Part shown: positions 23,819 through 34,919 of the stretch, piece by piece
How positions within the stretch are numbered: position 1 is the stretch's first letter
How the letters are laid out: each line of letters begins with the position of its first letter
The notes under the pieces: generated by a model
Seen by the model: only the letters and a program-made list of their open reading frames with translations
The model's database searches: none
Told to the model about the DNA's origin: nothing
Made by a program: the position numbers and the translations under genes
NCBI RefSeq assembly: GCF_027595985.1
Contig: NC_073302.1
Span: forward strand, 171,976,034-172,040,033
Source of the DNA: Sorex araneus
Lineage: Eukaryota > Chordata > Mammalia > Eulipotyphla > Soricidae
Reading direction: 5' to 3'
Length of the DNA: 64,000 bases

Positions 23819-23819
23819 A

Positions 23820-24837
23820 ATGCCCAGTATATTTTATTCCACTGTTCCCTTCATGGATGAGCATTAGAACACATTAGGGTAAAAGCAGAGGATAAGTGTA
23901 TTACATATATGCTAAGTATGCACAAATGTATGTGTATGATTAATGTATCATATGAACATGGAATTTTTTTCGGTTTTGATTTTGAGAAACAGAATTGTTA
24001 CAGCTTTGATCCCATTTTGGTTTCCATTTACTCATGTATTCTTTTTGCCATATTTCATCTCTTTGGACTGTCATGGTCTATCATTTTGGATTTCAGGACA
24101 AATGTAATCCTTATAGGTCAGGCTATGATTTGGAAGCATGTTATTATCGCCACAGGAGAGGCAGGAAGAAAGAATGGTAGATGAGAAACAGCCCATAGGC
24201 ACGAGCTCAGTGGTTCTTAAGAGGACCTGAACTTCTAAAATTCTAAATTAGTTGAACATATTTAACTCAAGATATTGGGAAAGGATTCTTGGAATACTCA
24301 TCCATGGAACAGCAAGGGTTTGTAGCTGTGATATGGGAATATTAAAATATTCTAAGATAAGGACTTATATGAACAGTGAGTTCCTGTCAAAATGCATATT
24401 AAGGAAAATAAAGCAATTTGACATCACTTGATTATACAGCATGGAACACGGAAAAGGTGATCATCACAGGGAGAGTCAGAAAAGCTGTGGCTGGGGACAA
24501 ATGTGAATGGACCTTTCTCTGCGAGCTCTGGGGCCACTGGTGGCTGCTGTACCAGACAGTGGCAGGCCTGATTCCTATAACTCCGCTGTTATCTCTGTTA
24601 TCCAGGTGGGAGTAGCATGCTTGATGGACTGGAATGGGGAAATGCTGGGGAAAGGAAACACTGAGGAGGAAGAAGGCAGTGGGTAAAATGCTGGATGTGT
24701 GGAAGGGGAGGAGAACAGAACAAGCTCGGGAAAAGTAGAGTTGACTGACTTGGTAGCATCACTGGGTGTGAATGGTTAGTGAGTATGAGGACTCCAAATC
24801 ATTTCTAGTTTCAGGTTTGCTTTGACAGACCACTGTT
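23820..24837. other. Intergenic stretch without recognisable features
   Basis: Unique-looking DNA; the 60-91 codon frames here show no recognisable protein. Confidence 0.6.
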
Positions 24838-24854
24838 TATCAACCTTTTTCTTT

Positions 24855-25047
24855 CTTTCTTTCTTTCTTTCTTTTTTTTTTTTGCTTTTTGGGTCACACC
24901 TGGCGATGCACAGGGGTTACTCCTGGCCCTGCACTCAGGAATTACCCCTGGCCGTGCTCAGGGGACCATATGGGATGCTGGGATTTGAACCTGGGTTGGC
25001 CGCATGCAAGGCCAACGCCCTACCCGCTGTGCTATCTCTCCAGCCCC
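24855..25047 (-). mobile_element. SINE A, antisense, young, with 17-bp TSD
   Basis: Near-consensus reverse copy. Its A-tail has become (CTTT)n on the plus strand. The duplication TATCAACCTTTTTCTTT lies at 24838-24854 and 25048-25064. Confidence 0.97.
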
Positions 25048-25737
25048 TATCAACCTTTTTCTTTACTTTAACCTCCTTTGGGATTTAGCTCCTGTGGCCA
25101 TCTCTGTTCTACTGGTTGACCCCCTGGTTCCATGTGGTAGTCTTCCATTTACACGACTTTCACTTTGGCCCCCTTAGAATATCCTGGGTGCCCATATAGG
25201 GCCATATGATACCTGGTTGAAAAACACTCTTCTAAATGATGGTATTACGTGAAAAGAATTAAGGAAAGCCTGAAAGGAAGCAGGTTAAATTAAAGGTAGA
25301 ATAGAATACATAAAGATACTTGGTGGGATGAAGAAATGTGTCTCATGTCTCAGAAACAATCCCATTGAGATAGTGGGAGACATGGAATTGACTTTTTTTT
25401 TTTTTTGAGGGAAATTATAAGGAGAAAAGAAAAGAACTACAGAGTTTTTTCAAGTCATGCTCCCCATAATGTCTGTCACCTTCTCCACAAAAGAATATGG
25501 ATATGAATGATAGGTCCCTGTTATTGACAGAGGTGTATGAGGCCAACAGGTATGTGTGTTCTTGTTTCCAAGATTTCCCTAACAGTACCCTGATGCGTGA
25601 TCACTTGCATTCTGAAATAGGAGAAAAGGGGGTAGAGTTAGAGTTGGTCCTTGGGGTCGTGTGCTCATTCAGAGCTTTGCCATGGTGATGTGCTGACCAT
25701 GCACACCTCATACATTGGGTGTCCATAACAGAGAGTA

Positions 25738-25765
25738 GGAATTGTAAGGAATTGTAAGGAATGTT
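25738..25765 (+). repeat. Short tandem repeat (GGAATTGTAA)
   Basis: Two full units and a partial third in unique DNA. Confidence 0.7.
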
Positions 25766-26042
25766 GGGGGAGCCTCAAGGAACACTGACCAGAAGCAGAC
25801 AGGCAACATGAGGCTGTTGGGGAAAGCAGAAGCAGAAGCAGGGAGATCAATAATAAGTGGGAACTTTCTATCATTTGAGAATCTGGAATGGGTTACAATC
25901 AGACATTGAATAGCGTGAAATTTAAGGACACTTTTCAACAAACCTTTAGAAAATGATTATTGCTGTTTGCATGCCTACCAAATAAAGTTTGCTGGTTATA
26001 TACTGAATCTTGTCTATCTTAAGCAAATCAAAATTTAATTGA

Positions 26043-26230
26043 GGGGCTGGAGCTATAGCACAGTGGGTAGAGCATTTGCCTTGCACGGAGCTGACCCAGG
26101 TTCGATTCTCAGCATCCCATATGGTCCCCTGAGCACTACTAGGAGTAATTGCTGAGTGCGGAGCCAGAAGTAATCCCTGTGCATCACCAGGTGTGACCCA
26201 AAAAGCAAACAAACAAATAAACAAACAAAA
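26043..26230 (+). mobile_element. SINE A, sense, with TSD
   Basis: Full-length copy ending in CAAACAAACAAATAAAC. The 12-bp duplication AAATTTAATTGA (26031-26042) / AAATTTAACTGA (26237-26248) differs at one base. Confidence 0.95.
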
Positions 26231-26331
26231 AACCCCAAATTTAACTGAATCCTAGGGAATAATACACAACTGGAGCAGAAAAAAACCCAAAACTTAATTG
26301 AATCCTAGGGAATAATACACAACTGGAGCAG
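26227..26331 (+). repeat. 52-bp tandem duplication across the SINE 3' junction
   Basis: Unit 1 (26227-26278) runs from the end of the SINE A-tail through GAATCCTAGGGAATAATAC to GGAGCAG. Unit 2 (26279-26331) repeats it almost perfectly. Confidence 0.92.
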
Positions 26332-26689
26332 GACATTTATCTCCACAGGCTGGGATTATCACATAGTACTCTGAGTAATAATACTCCCATCCCACTGTCA
26401 GAGCATGTTTAACAATGATGAATTAATGCAAATGTGTTTGAAACTCTGTAATCTGATTTTGAAAGCAGGGACATTCATTGAGAATAAGAAATGCTCTGTG
26501 TCTATTTCTGACTTAATTCTTTCCTTGAATAAATCACTTCTTATGTGAAAAATGGTTTAATGACTTAAATACTTATTGGAATTGTGGCATTTATTTTTAA
26601 CTTTTCTCAGCTCCATCAAAATAGAAAGTATAAAGTATGATTAGATGTACATGTAAAAATGTTTTAGTCTCAAAATTTTCTTTTTAGGG

Positions 26690-26828
26690 GGCAGAGTTTT
26701 TTCCACACCCAGTGATGCTCAGGGCTCTGCTCTCAGGGATCATTCCTGGCAGGCTCAGGAAGGATTGAATCAGGGTTGGACCCATGCAAGGCAAGCACCT
26801 TACCCACTGTACTATCTCTCTGATCCTG
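26690..26828 (-). mobile_element. SINE A, antisense
   Basis: CACACCCAGTGATGCTCAGG…TTGAATCAGGGTTGG…CCACTGTACTATCTCTC. Confidence 0.85.
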
Positions 26829-28005
26829 ATTTTACATTTCCTTAAAAAACAAAACAAAACAAAACAAAATAAAAGCACCTGAGCAGAGTGCTAATGGTCA
26901 ATTATGACTCTGACCCCTGGTGAAAATAGTGCTATTGGAGTCAGCAGATTGTATTAAGTTTGAATAGTACAGAAAGCCAAAGCAGCATAATTTAACTCTG
27001 CCAAATGTTGGCAAATCTTGTCTTTTGCAAAGAGAAAGAGGTCTCTTTGATGTAGACTTTGATTTGATCAGTATATGTGCCTCAGTTTTGGGTTCCTGAA
27101 TCTTTTGGGAGGGAGGATGGAGTTTTGGAGCACAACTGGGGGTTCTCAGGGCTTACTGCTGTTCTTCTCGTTCTGTGTTCAGTGATCGAGCTAGACGATT
27201 CTCCAGGAAGCATATGTGCTCGTGCTCTAAGCAGGGTCATAGCCAGCGTGGCTACACACAAGGCTACTATAGAAAAGGACTCTGTAGTTTGGGCATTTTA
27301 ACTAGCACTTTCTCAGCATCACAGTCAGTATGCAAAAATTTGCAAAAGACCCATCAATTAGGCTTGGTATGGGTGGCAGAAATCCCAGGGAGCCCCCCAC
27401 CCCAGCCCAAGCTGCTGGAAACAAGATGGTCTGGACACGATGCCATCCTCTGACAGCCAGCTTCCTGCCTAGGAGAGTGGCAGTTGGTGGGAGCCAGCTG
27501 TTTGATGATTCATTCCATTGAAGATTTCTGCCTTTTGAGAAGTGACGTGAATGGAGCCTGGCTGAATGGTGTCTGATTGGGGTAATTTTCTTTTTGAAAG
27601 AGGTTTGATTTCTAGAGCCTTAGCAATTGAACTTTTTATTCTTTAACAGGTAAACGTTCCAATTTCTAGTTTCTGTGTGAGCTCAGTTAGATAGATAAAT
27701 GTTGTTTTCATGAAGTGTTTGTGCCAGTTGTTATTTCTGCCTGAAAAACAAACAAGCATGAAACTTGAGTTTAAAAAAGGCCCTTGCAATACTGATTCCT
27801 AATAATTTTAGCAGCATTCAGGCTTCCGAGACTCTATAAAGGGGTAAAAGTAAATAAATAAGTAAAATAAAAATTCCTTGCCTAAGATACATTCCAGTTG
27901 GATTTGGTGAATATTTCTTGAGTGCCTAGAGTATATTGTGTAGAGTATATTGTGTCACATAACACTTTCTCTTGGGCTACTGACTTTATCCTAGGATTTA
28001 GTCTT

Positions 28006-28032
28006 GTGCTCTCTTCAGCAGCACATATACTA
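28006..28032 (+). pseudogene. U6 snRNA 5' fragment
   Basis: GTGCTCTCTTCAGCAGCAC followed by ATATACTA matches the first 27 nt of U6 with about two changes and then stops. It sits between two exact copies of CTAGGATTTAGT (27991-28002 and 28030-28041), with CTA shared between U6 and the second copy. No promoter or remaining U6 body is present, so it is not functional. Confidence 0.8.
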
Positions 28033-28332
28033 GGATTTAGTGTTATTACTGCTTCATTAGAATTAGGAATATTATTGAACAACAAAATACTTGTTAAGAG
28101 ACTGAAGAAGATTATGGCCTTTGCAAGTTTATGTGACACAGCTATAGAAACATTAGCTGTACTATATCTCCTGTCCCTAAATGTGAGGAAAGTCAATTTG
28201 CAGCTGGAATTGTTTTAAATACTCAAAAGCATTGATTCCCTACAGCCAAATAAGGTTGTGCTAGACATTTACATTTTATAATGTTTAATAGTTACAAGTG
28301 ATTTTTAGGGTTGGGTTAGTGTATTGTAGGGC

Positions 28333-28490
28333 AGAAATTCTAAAACTTTAATAATGTATTTAAGAATTCTCCAGGGAGCTTGTTAAAATGTAGGTCCCTG
28401 GGCTCCAGACTGGAAAGGTTTAGATTTAGAGGTCTGGAAGATGGCCGGGAACCAACATTTTTACAACAAAGTCTCTTCATTTACCATCCT
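28333..28490 (+). mobile_element. MER5A-like DNA transposon remnant (hAT-Charlie)
   Basis: CAGAAATTCTAAAACTTTAA, AATTCTCCAGGGAGCTTGTT and AAAATGTAGGTCCCTGGGC follow the MER5A order. The far terminal repeat is not recognisable. Confidence 0.65.
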
Positions 28491-30319
28491 GAGTCATATC
28501 TCAGGAAGTTGCAAGATTCTCCTTAACAAAAACTATTAGCCCTCAGATGGGCTTTTAAAATACTATTTCACTTGACATAGTAGACCTTTTGAAACATGGT
28601 GATGATTAAGATTTAGATTTCCAAAGAGGTTAGCAATAACCAGCTTAGATTCCCTAGGTGTGAACTAAGACATCATATGCAGTGAGCAGTAGATAGAGAC
28701 TTAAGTTAGATTTCTTTCAATTAGAAGTTATTAGTTACACAATTTCCATTTCCAGGTCATCTGTGCATCCACAGATGGTATTAGATAAGGGAGGTAGAGC
28801 AGGCTTAGATACCTAGGGAATTTCACAAGGTTCTTTATAATCATTTATTGCCTACTGTGCCCTTAATGATGTTACTCAGGATCCCATTAAGTTAGCTGTG
28901 AATATAGTAATTGGTCCCTTGGCTGTAGCCAGCGGGGTGTTAAATCCTGTGGCCCCACCCCATTCTAGTCCTGTTGAAGACAAGACAGAAATTGTGGCCT
29001 ATAATCTTCAAGGGCACTTTACTTTCTGGGAACAAGAGTCTGTTCCAATGGAGATTTCTTAAAACACAGCAGGAATCCCCAGAGTCTTTCTCTAATTCAG
29101 GCAAGCACTTATGACCTATTTTTTAAAGTAATTTTAAAATCCCTTCAAATACCAAAATCAAAATCCAGATTCTCCTCCAAGTATTCTGTAGACTTAGCAT
29201 TGCATCATTTCCATCTGCCAGATCAACATTTTAAATTTGGACAGGGGTTTTCTCTTCCCTTGGTTGCTAATTAAGTGAATTGGTGAATTTCTAGTTTCTA
29301 GACTGACAGCAGCTGATCAAATGAATCTGATATGAAGTAAGATGAAGTAAAATGAGTTTTTCTGTGCGTTACAAAAGGAATTGGGTCTACTGACCTGGTG
29401 TTTCAATGCAATAATAACAACAATAAATAATAATTATAATGATGATATAAGTTTGTAGAATTAGAACACTCAAATCAGAGGCTATTTCGTCCCCCTTGGA
29501 AGTTCTTCTTATATAGAACTTCCTGTATATGTACCCTATTAAGTCTTCTGAATCTTCAAAGCAAAGCTTTGACAAGGCAAAGAGGCTCATGGAATCTTTC
29601 CACTGGAAGAGATTGTAAGGCACATTTAGTGCCATGTCTTACCTAATTTTTGAATCTTACCTTGGTTCTATTTTAACTGTTCCACTTAATTACCTGCTTC
29701 TTTTTTTTTTTAAGACAGAACCCACACTTTATTATTCTATCATCTATGTGTATTAAGAAGGGATGATCACATTTAGCAGTGGTACATATAATTAAAATAA
29801 ATCTAATAACTTTTCATGTTAAATCTACATGGCACACAGAAGGTTATTACCTTTAAACTACAACTGTATCAATAGCTCTTATTACGTGCAAAACTATTTT
29901 GTATTACACATTCTCTCAACAACACAAATATAAAATGAATAAACTATTTGAGTATGTAAAAGGAAGATTCTGTTGAGTTTATTCAGTTTACTTTAAGCAG
30001 ACTCACACTGGGAGCCCAGATATAATACAGGTGGCCCCATTGATTTCTGGCACCACAAGGTGACTAGAGCACCAACAGGAATGAGCCAATAGCATGATCA
30101 CAATTACCTGCCTCTTAAGGGAGAAGTTTCTCTCCTCTTGACATTTGTTTTTAATGACCAAGAGATTATGTTAAAAAGGAAGTTCAGCTTCTTGAGAAAG
30201 AAGGCTTTATTTTCCACAGTTGGTCTAAGTAAATGTTTATGAATTCGATTCCTAAGTTGGCAACTATCTCTCTTCATTCATCTCCTATTTTCTAGGTGCA
30301 TAGATTTGGCTTCCATATT
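28491..30319. other. Intergenic stretch, repeat-poor
   Basis: No gene recognised. It contains an AAT-rich patch at about 29409-29450, a T run at 29700-29712, and a possible SINE fragment at 30047-30100 (TGGCACCACAAGGTGACTAG). Confidence 0.5.
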
Positions 30320-30412
30320 TCCTCAGTTCAGATTCTGTGTGACCCTGTTTATGTTATTTAACCTCTCTGTGCCTTAGTTTTCTTTTCTATGTGATGGCTC
30401 TCAGAAAAATAA
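30320..30412 (+). mobile_element. MIR fragment, sense
   Basis: TTCTGTGTGACCCTGTTTAT followed by TTAACCTCTCTGTGCCTTAG matches the MIR core. Confidence 0.75.
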
Positions 30413-30537
30413 TACCATGACCCTGATCACCAGCCTGACCTTGATGCCTTAATTTTATTCGTTTCACTGTTTCTTTCCACTAGATTTTTACCATACCTTC
30501 TACTTGTACTGTGCTCACGGAATCATGCTGTACTAAG

Positions 30538-30601
30538 GATACAGCCCAGGGCTGCCACGAGCAAAGCACATGTTCCCACTCTTTGAGCCATCTTCTTGGC
30601 T
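30538..30601 (-). mobile_element. SINE A fragment, antisense
   Basis: GCAAAGCACATGTTCCCACT and GAGCCATCTTCTTGGC resemble the reverse head. Confidence 0.45.
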
Positions 30602-30651
30602 TAGTGATTATAATTTTTCAAAGTGATTTTTTTTGTTATTGTTACTGTTTT

Positions 30652-30892
30652 GGACTGGAGTGATAGTACAGCAGGTAGGGCGTTTGCCTTGTATGTGGCT
30701 GACCTGGGTTCGACTCCTCTCAGAGAGCCCGGCAAGCTACAGAGAGTATCCCGCCTGCACGGGTAGCCTGGCAAGCTACCCGTGGCATATTTAATATGCC
30801 AAAAACAGTAACAACAAGTCTCACAATGGAGACGTTACCGGTGCCTGCTCAAGCAAATCAATAAACAATAGGATGACAGTGCTACAGTGCTA
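30652..30892 (+). mobile_element. SINE B, full length, sense
   Basis: Shared tRNA-like head (GACTGGAGTGATAGTACAGC, GGGTTCGACTCC), then the B body with GGCATATTTAATATGCC and GTCTCACAATGGAGAC stems, ending ACAGTGCTACAGTGCTA with no poly-A. Confidence 0.95.
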
Positions 30893-30931
30893 TTTGTATG
30901 GCACCTAGTGGTGTGCACATTTCTCTAGTCT

Positions 30932-31128
30932 GTCCTTCCTTCCTTCCTTCCTTCCTTCCTTCCTTCCTTCCTTCCTTCCTTCCTTCCTTCCTTCCTTCCT
31001 TCCTTCCTTCCTTCCTTCCTTCCTTCCTTCCCTCCTTCCTTCCTTCCTTCCTTCCTTCCCTCCTTCCTTCCTTCCTTCCTTCCCTCCTTCCTTCCTTCCC
31101 TCCTCCCTTCTTCCTTTCTTCCTTCCTT
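30932..31128. repeat. (TTCC)n microsatellite, about 195 bp
   Basis: Long tract with a few CCTCC interruptions. It lies directly against the A-tail side of an antisense SINE (31129-31253) and probably grew from that tail. Lys/Glu/Gly/Arg repeat frames here are artefacts. Confidence 0.97.
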
Positions 31129-31253
31129 GCCACACCCAGAAATGATCAGGAGTTGGTGGTGTTCAGGGCATCATATGGGATGGCAGGGACCAAACGAAAG
31201 TCTGTTGTGTGCAAGGCAAGCATCCTATCCACTGTACTCTCTCTCTCCAACCC
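31129..31253 (-). mobile_element. SINE A, antisense
   Basis: GCCACACCCAGAAATGATCA…CATATGGGATGGCAGGGAC…ACTCTCTCTCTCCAACCC. Confidence 0.85.
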
Positions 31254-31254
31254 T

Positions 31255-31300
31255 ATGCCCTAATTTTCTTATATGTAAATTGGAAATGTTTATAAGAACT
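31255..31300 (+). mobile_element. MIR fragment, sense
   Basis: GCCCTAATTTTCTTATATGT followed by AAATTGG resembles the MIR segment after the core. Confidence 0.5.
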
Positions 31301-31604
31301 AATTTACACTTGTTGCTTAGGTAAATTCACTTAGTATTGATAGCATCATCAATACCTAGACTAAGACAGGCTAGCCTTGGATACCACAAATATTACTTCT
31401 CTATATCCAAACTGTTGATCTCAATTTTCATATTGAGCAGTGTATTTTTTAAGGCTAGAATTTTTAAATGTAACTCTTTGCTGTATAGATTAAGATTTTC
31501 TCTGCTTGATTCACAAACATTAACTAATTAAATTAATTCCTTAAATTTTAGTCTCTTTATCTTATTACTAGAAAAATGATAATATATATACATATATATT
31601 TTTA

Positions 31605-31690
31605 ATCTCAGAACTTATTTTAAGGATTGATTAAATGAAGTAATTCAGGTAAGGTGCTGAGCATAGAGATAACCCTTTATTGATCTTAGC
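31605..31690 (+). mobile_element. MIR 3' fragment, sense
   Basis: GATTAAATGAAGTAATTCAG and AAGGTGCTGAGCATAGAG match the MIR 3' part. Confidence 0.6.
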
Positions 31691-32282
31691 AGATATTGTG
31701 TTTTTTATTGATTCCTAATTTTCCCATAAGTGTGGATAGTGCCATTGAGTTCCAGAGGCACTAGGTAGAAGTGACATTAGTCCAGATGTCAGCATTGCTT
31801 TAGCCTAGTGACTGATTACATGCCTTGGCAACACAAGCATTGGAGCTTCTAACACTAGATTCCTAGGTGCCACATCGAGTGTCTTTTCACTCACATTGCT
31901 CTCCACTTCTTGTTTTCAGTAATCAAGTCTTGCCATGTGCCATCTTTTGAAGTGTGCATGGCCAAAGGGGCAAGAACTGTATGTTCCCACTCAGATTTAT
32001 TCTAACTAGTTCAATGTGGGTCATCCTTCCCCTGGCAAAACAGAAATGCAGTGTGCATAAGTTGTGTACTACCTGACAGTCCCTTGGCCTCTGCTTTCCT
32101 GCTTTCCCCTCTGATGCATATGGCACAGTCCATTAGTAGGATGGCAATGAGCTCCTGCCATGCAACCAAGACATGTCCCATGATTTGACAGTGCAACAGG
32201 ACAGCATTAATTGGATCCACTTGGAATCTCTATAGAGTAGTGTCACCTTCTTCATCTTGGCTCACCAAAAGCACTGGGTTAA
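31691..32282. other. Intergenic stretch without recognisable features
   Basis: Unique-looking DNA; nothing gene-like recognised. Confidence 0.5.
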
Positions 32283-32296
32283 AATGAAGAAGAATG

Positions 32297-32476
32297 GGGG
32301 CTGGAGTGATAGCACAGCGGGTTAGGGCATTTGCCTTGTACTTGGCCAACCTGGTTTGATTCCCAGCATCCCATATGGTCCCCTGAGTAATTCCTGAGTG
32401 CAGAGCCAGCAGTGACCCCTGTGCATTGCTGGGTGTGACTCTAAAAGCAAAACAAAACAAAACAAAACACCAAAAA
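32297..32476 (+). mobile_element. SINE A, sense, with TSD
   Basis: Lacks about 15 bp after CCCCTGAG (the GCACCGCCAGGAG part); (CAAAA)n tail. Flanks AATGAAGAAGAATG (32283-32296) / AATGAGGAAGAATG (32477-32490). Confidence 0.95.
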
Positions 32477-32855
32477 AATGAGGAAGAATGAACTCATGTA
32501 TTGATGTCATGGTATTTGGAGTTTTTTGGTGCTCACAGTTTATTCTGTATTCTAATGAATTAATCAAGCCCACCTCCTACAGAGATATCAAATGCTGGAA
32601 AATATGCACATCAATACAATTTTTTAGTAACTATGATGTCAGCAATCTCAGAACTCTATTTTGAAAAATACAGTTCTATTATGCTCTAAATATACCTTCT
32701 TGCTTCCAAAGAAATGTGGATCTTTAAAAAAAGGGTTTACAATGTAGATGATAGGAATATCCCATGTTAAAACGTGTATTAGACATGGAATTTGTTGAAT
32801 TCTGAAATAATCAACATGCCTCCTCTATTTCATATTAGTAGTAAAGTTTCTTTGG

Positions 32856-33013
32856 GGACTGGAGAAGTAGAGTAGAGGGTAAGGCTCTTGTCTTGCAATT
32901 GGAAGACCCGAGTTCAATCTCTAGCATCCCATATAGTCTTCTGAGCACTGCTAAGAGTGATTCCAGAAGTAACCCCTGAGCATGGCCAGCTATTGCTCAA
33001 AATCAAAAGCAAA
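32856..33013 (+). mobile_element. SINE A, sense
   Basis: GGGGACTGGAGAAGTAGAGT head, GAGTTCAATCTCTAGCATCC, CCCATATAGTC core. Confidence 0.88.
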
Positions 33014-33084
33014 AATAAAGGAAGCCAGTAGTAAGATTTATTTCTAATAAAATTTTTGAGTTTTAAAATATTTAGTTAAAAAAT

Positions 33085-33200
33085 TTGTGAGGGCCTGAGC
33101 TTTGCATGTGAGATACCCATTTCTAATCCCTGACACCATGTGGTGTCCTGAGCACCCCTGGGACCAGTGCCTCAGTACTATGGCCCCAACCCCCCCAATA
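33085..33200 (+). mobile_element. SINE A, sense, 5'-truncated
   Basis: GGGCCTGAGCTTTGCATGTG, CACCATGTGGTGTCCTGAGC, followed by a C-run (33188-33196). Confidence 0.65.
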
Positions 33201-33319
33201 TGCTTATAAATGTTTTCCATTGTGGAATCTAGTGTATACCTGTGCCTTGTCATAACCAACTAGACCAAAAGTAAGACACTGGCCAATAGTAAAGCCAGTC
33301 TGATTTATGGAGATGAATG

Positions 33320-33450
33320 CTCAAGATATCCTTTACAGAATTATTTATAATCACCAAGGGTATGAAAATTGTTATACATCAGGTTATTTGTTCATGCCAT
33401 AGAATTAAAAAGATAAGATAATTCTATGTTCACTATGTATGTTCATGTAT
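33320..33450 (+). mobile_element. Old L1 ORF2/3' fragment
   Basis: ACAGAATTATTTATAATCAC and GCCATAGAATTAAAAAG resemble the end of L1 ORF2 in diverged form. Confidence 0.4.
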
Positions 33451-33529
33451 GAGATGTATTAGCTAAGAAAAACCAAACAAAACCCCACAAATATTGCAAA
33501 TAAAGGAAGCCAGTAACAAAAAAAGACTA

Positions 33530-34299
33530 TATATGTTGTTATTGCAATCATTTAGAATCTAAATACCAGAAAGAATTATAGTGCTTAATGTTGTATGCTT
33601 ATATGGGAAAATAAAAATGAAAAACAAGGGGCATATTATATATTATGAAAGGAAGGGAAGTGGAAGTCTGTGAGAGGTAGAATGACTGGGGAGAGTCATG
33701 AAGAGGAATGATGTGGATGGCTTCAAAGAGTCTGGCTTTCCTATTGACCAGTCTTATCTTTCGGTCTAGGTAGTTATGGCAAGGCACAGGTATTCATTAG
33801 GCTTGACAATGGAAAACATTTATAAACATATTTCATAGCTATATCAGATATATATTCTCTATACATGTTTTCATGTATTTAGGTATAGATGTGTATGCGT
33901 GTAGATATATTCACTGAAAATTTACAAAGGGACATACACACATATAACTACTCACATTTGTTATTACCTTTGGGAAGAGGAAATGTAGAATTGGAAATTT
34001 TTCACTTTGCATTTTAGAATTTGCATTTAATCCATAACCATGTGTTACTTTATTTTTAAAATCCTACTGAAATAGCGTATATAAATATAGATGATTCCAT
34101 TTTCACATGCTTCTGCATAATTTAAATTTTTCATAGTCATGTGTTACTTTAAAATTATCTTCTCAAGATTTGCATATGTACCATTTATGTATATTCTGTA
34201 TCTAATGATGATATACTTGGTGGATATTGCACACAGACAGTTCTGAGGGACTGCTCCTGGTGGTCCTATAAAACACTTAATAGCGATCATTGCTATTTT
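33530..34299. other. AT-rich intergenic stretch
   Basis: No gene and no clear repeat recognised; many TATATA/ATGTAT runs. Confidence 0.5.
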
Positions 34300-34454
34300 T
34301 TTTAAATTTTGGAGCTATACCCAGCAGTGCCCAGGGCTTACTCCTGGCTCTGTACTCAGGGATCACTTCTGGTGGTGCTTAGGGAACCATATGGGGTACC
34401 GAGATCAAACCCTGGTTGGCCGCACGAAATACCTGCTCTAACTCTCCAGCCCCA
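34300..34454 (-). mobile_element. SINE A, antisense
   Basis: AGCTATACCCAGCAGTGCCC…GGGAACCATATGGGGTACC…CTCTAACTCTCCAGCCCC. Confidence 0.9.
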
Positions 34455-34634
34455 ATGTTGAGTGCTCATTTATAGGAGTGACACTGGGATAAACATTACA
34501 AAAGGGAATAAATTTCATTTTTCACTTCATATACCCCTGATTTAAGTATTTTCTCTAACAATGAGCATGTGCTACTTTAAAATGCATAGTGCATAGAATG
34601 TGGTATTTTAGAATGTGCATATTTTGTTTTATAG

Positions 34635-34748
34635 AGAGTAATGTTAGAGGGAGAAGCATAAATACTGAATGACCTCACTTATGTGGAGTATAAAGAAACA
34701 AAATAAGGGAATCAACCATAGCCAAAGAGAACAGTGAAACATAAGTTT
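34635..34748 (+). mobile_element. L1 3'-UTR fragment, sense
   Basis: ATAAATACTGAATGACCTCA then CTTATGTGGAGTATAAAGAA is a recognisable L1 3' segment. Confidence 0.7.
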
Positions 34749-34755
34749 GCTTTAT

Positions 34756-34915
34756 AAGTCAGGCAATTTATTTACATTTTATTTATCATTTTATTACTGT
34801 GATTGACAATACTGTTAATAGGGTTTCATACATACCACTGTCCAACCCCACACTCTCCATCAGAGTGGCCCCCACTCCAATTTACCTCAATTTGCCCCAG
34901 AGTCTTTTTGTTTTT
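34756..34915 (-). mobile_element. Possible L1 3'-end piece, antisense
   Basis: ATTTATTTACATTTTATTTA followed by GGGTTTCATACATACCACTG and CTCTCCATCAGAGTGGCCCC resembles other reversed L1 tails here, but poorly. Confidence 0.35.
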
Positions 34916-34919
34916 TAGG

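Noticed and set aside
30882..31263. Lys/Glu/Gly/Arg repeat and Phe/Leu/Pro/Ser repeat frames
   Set aside because: Direct translation of the (TTCC)n microsatellite; the same applies to frames at 681-1073.
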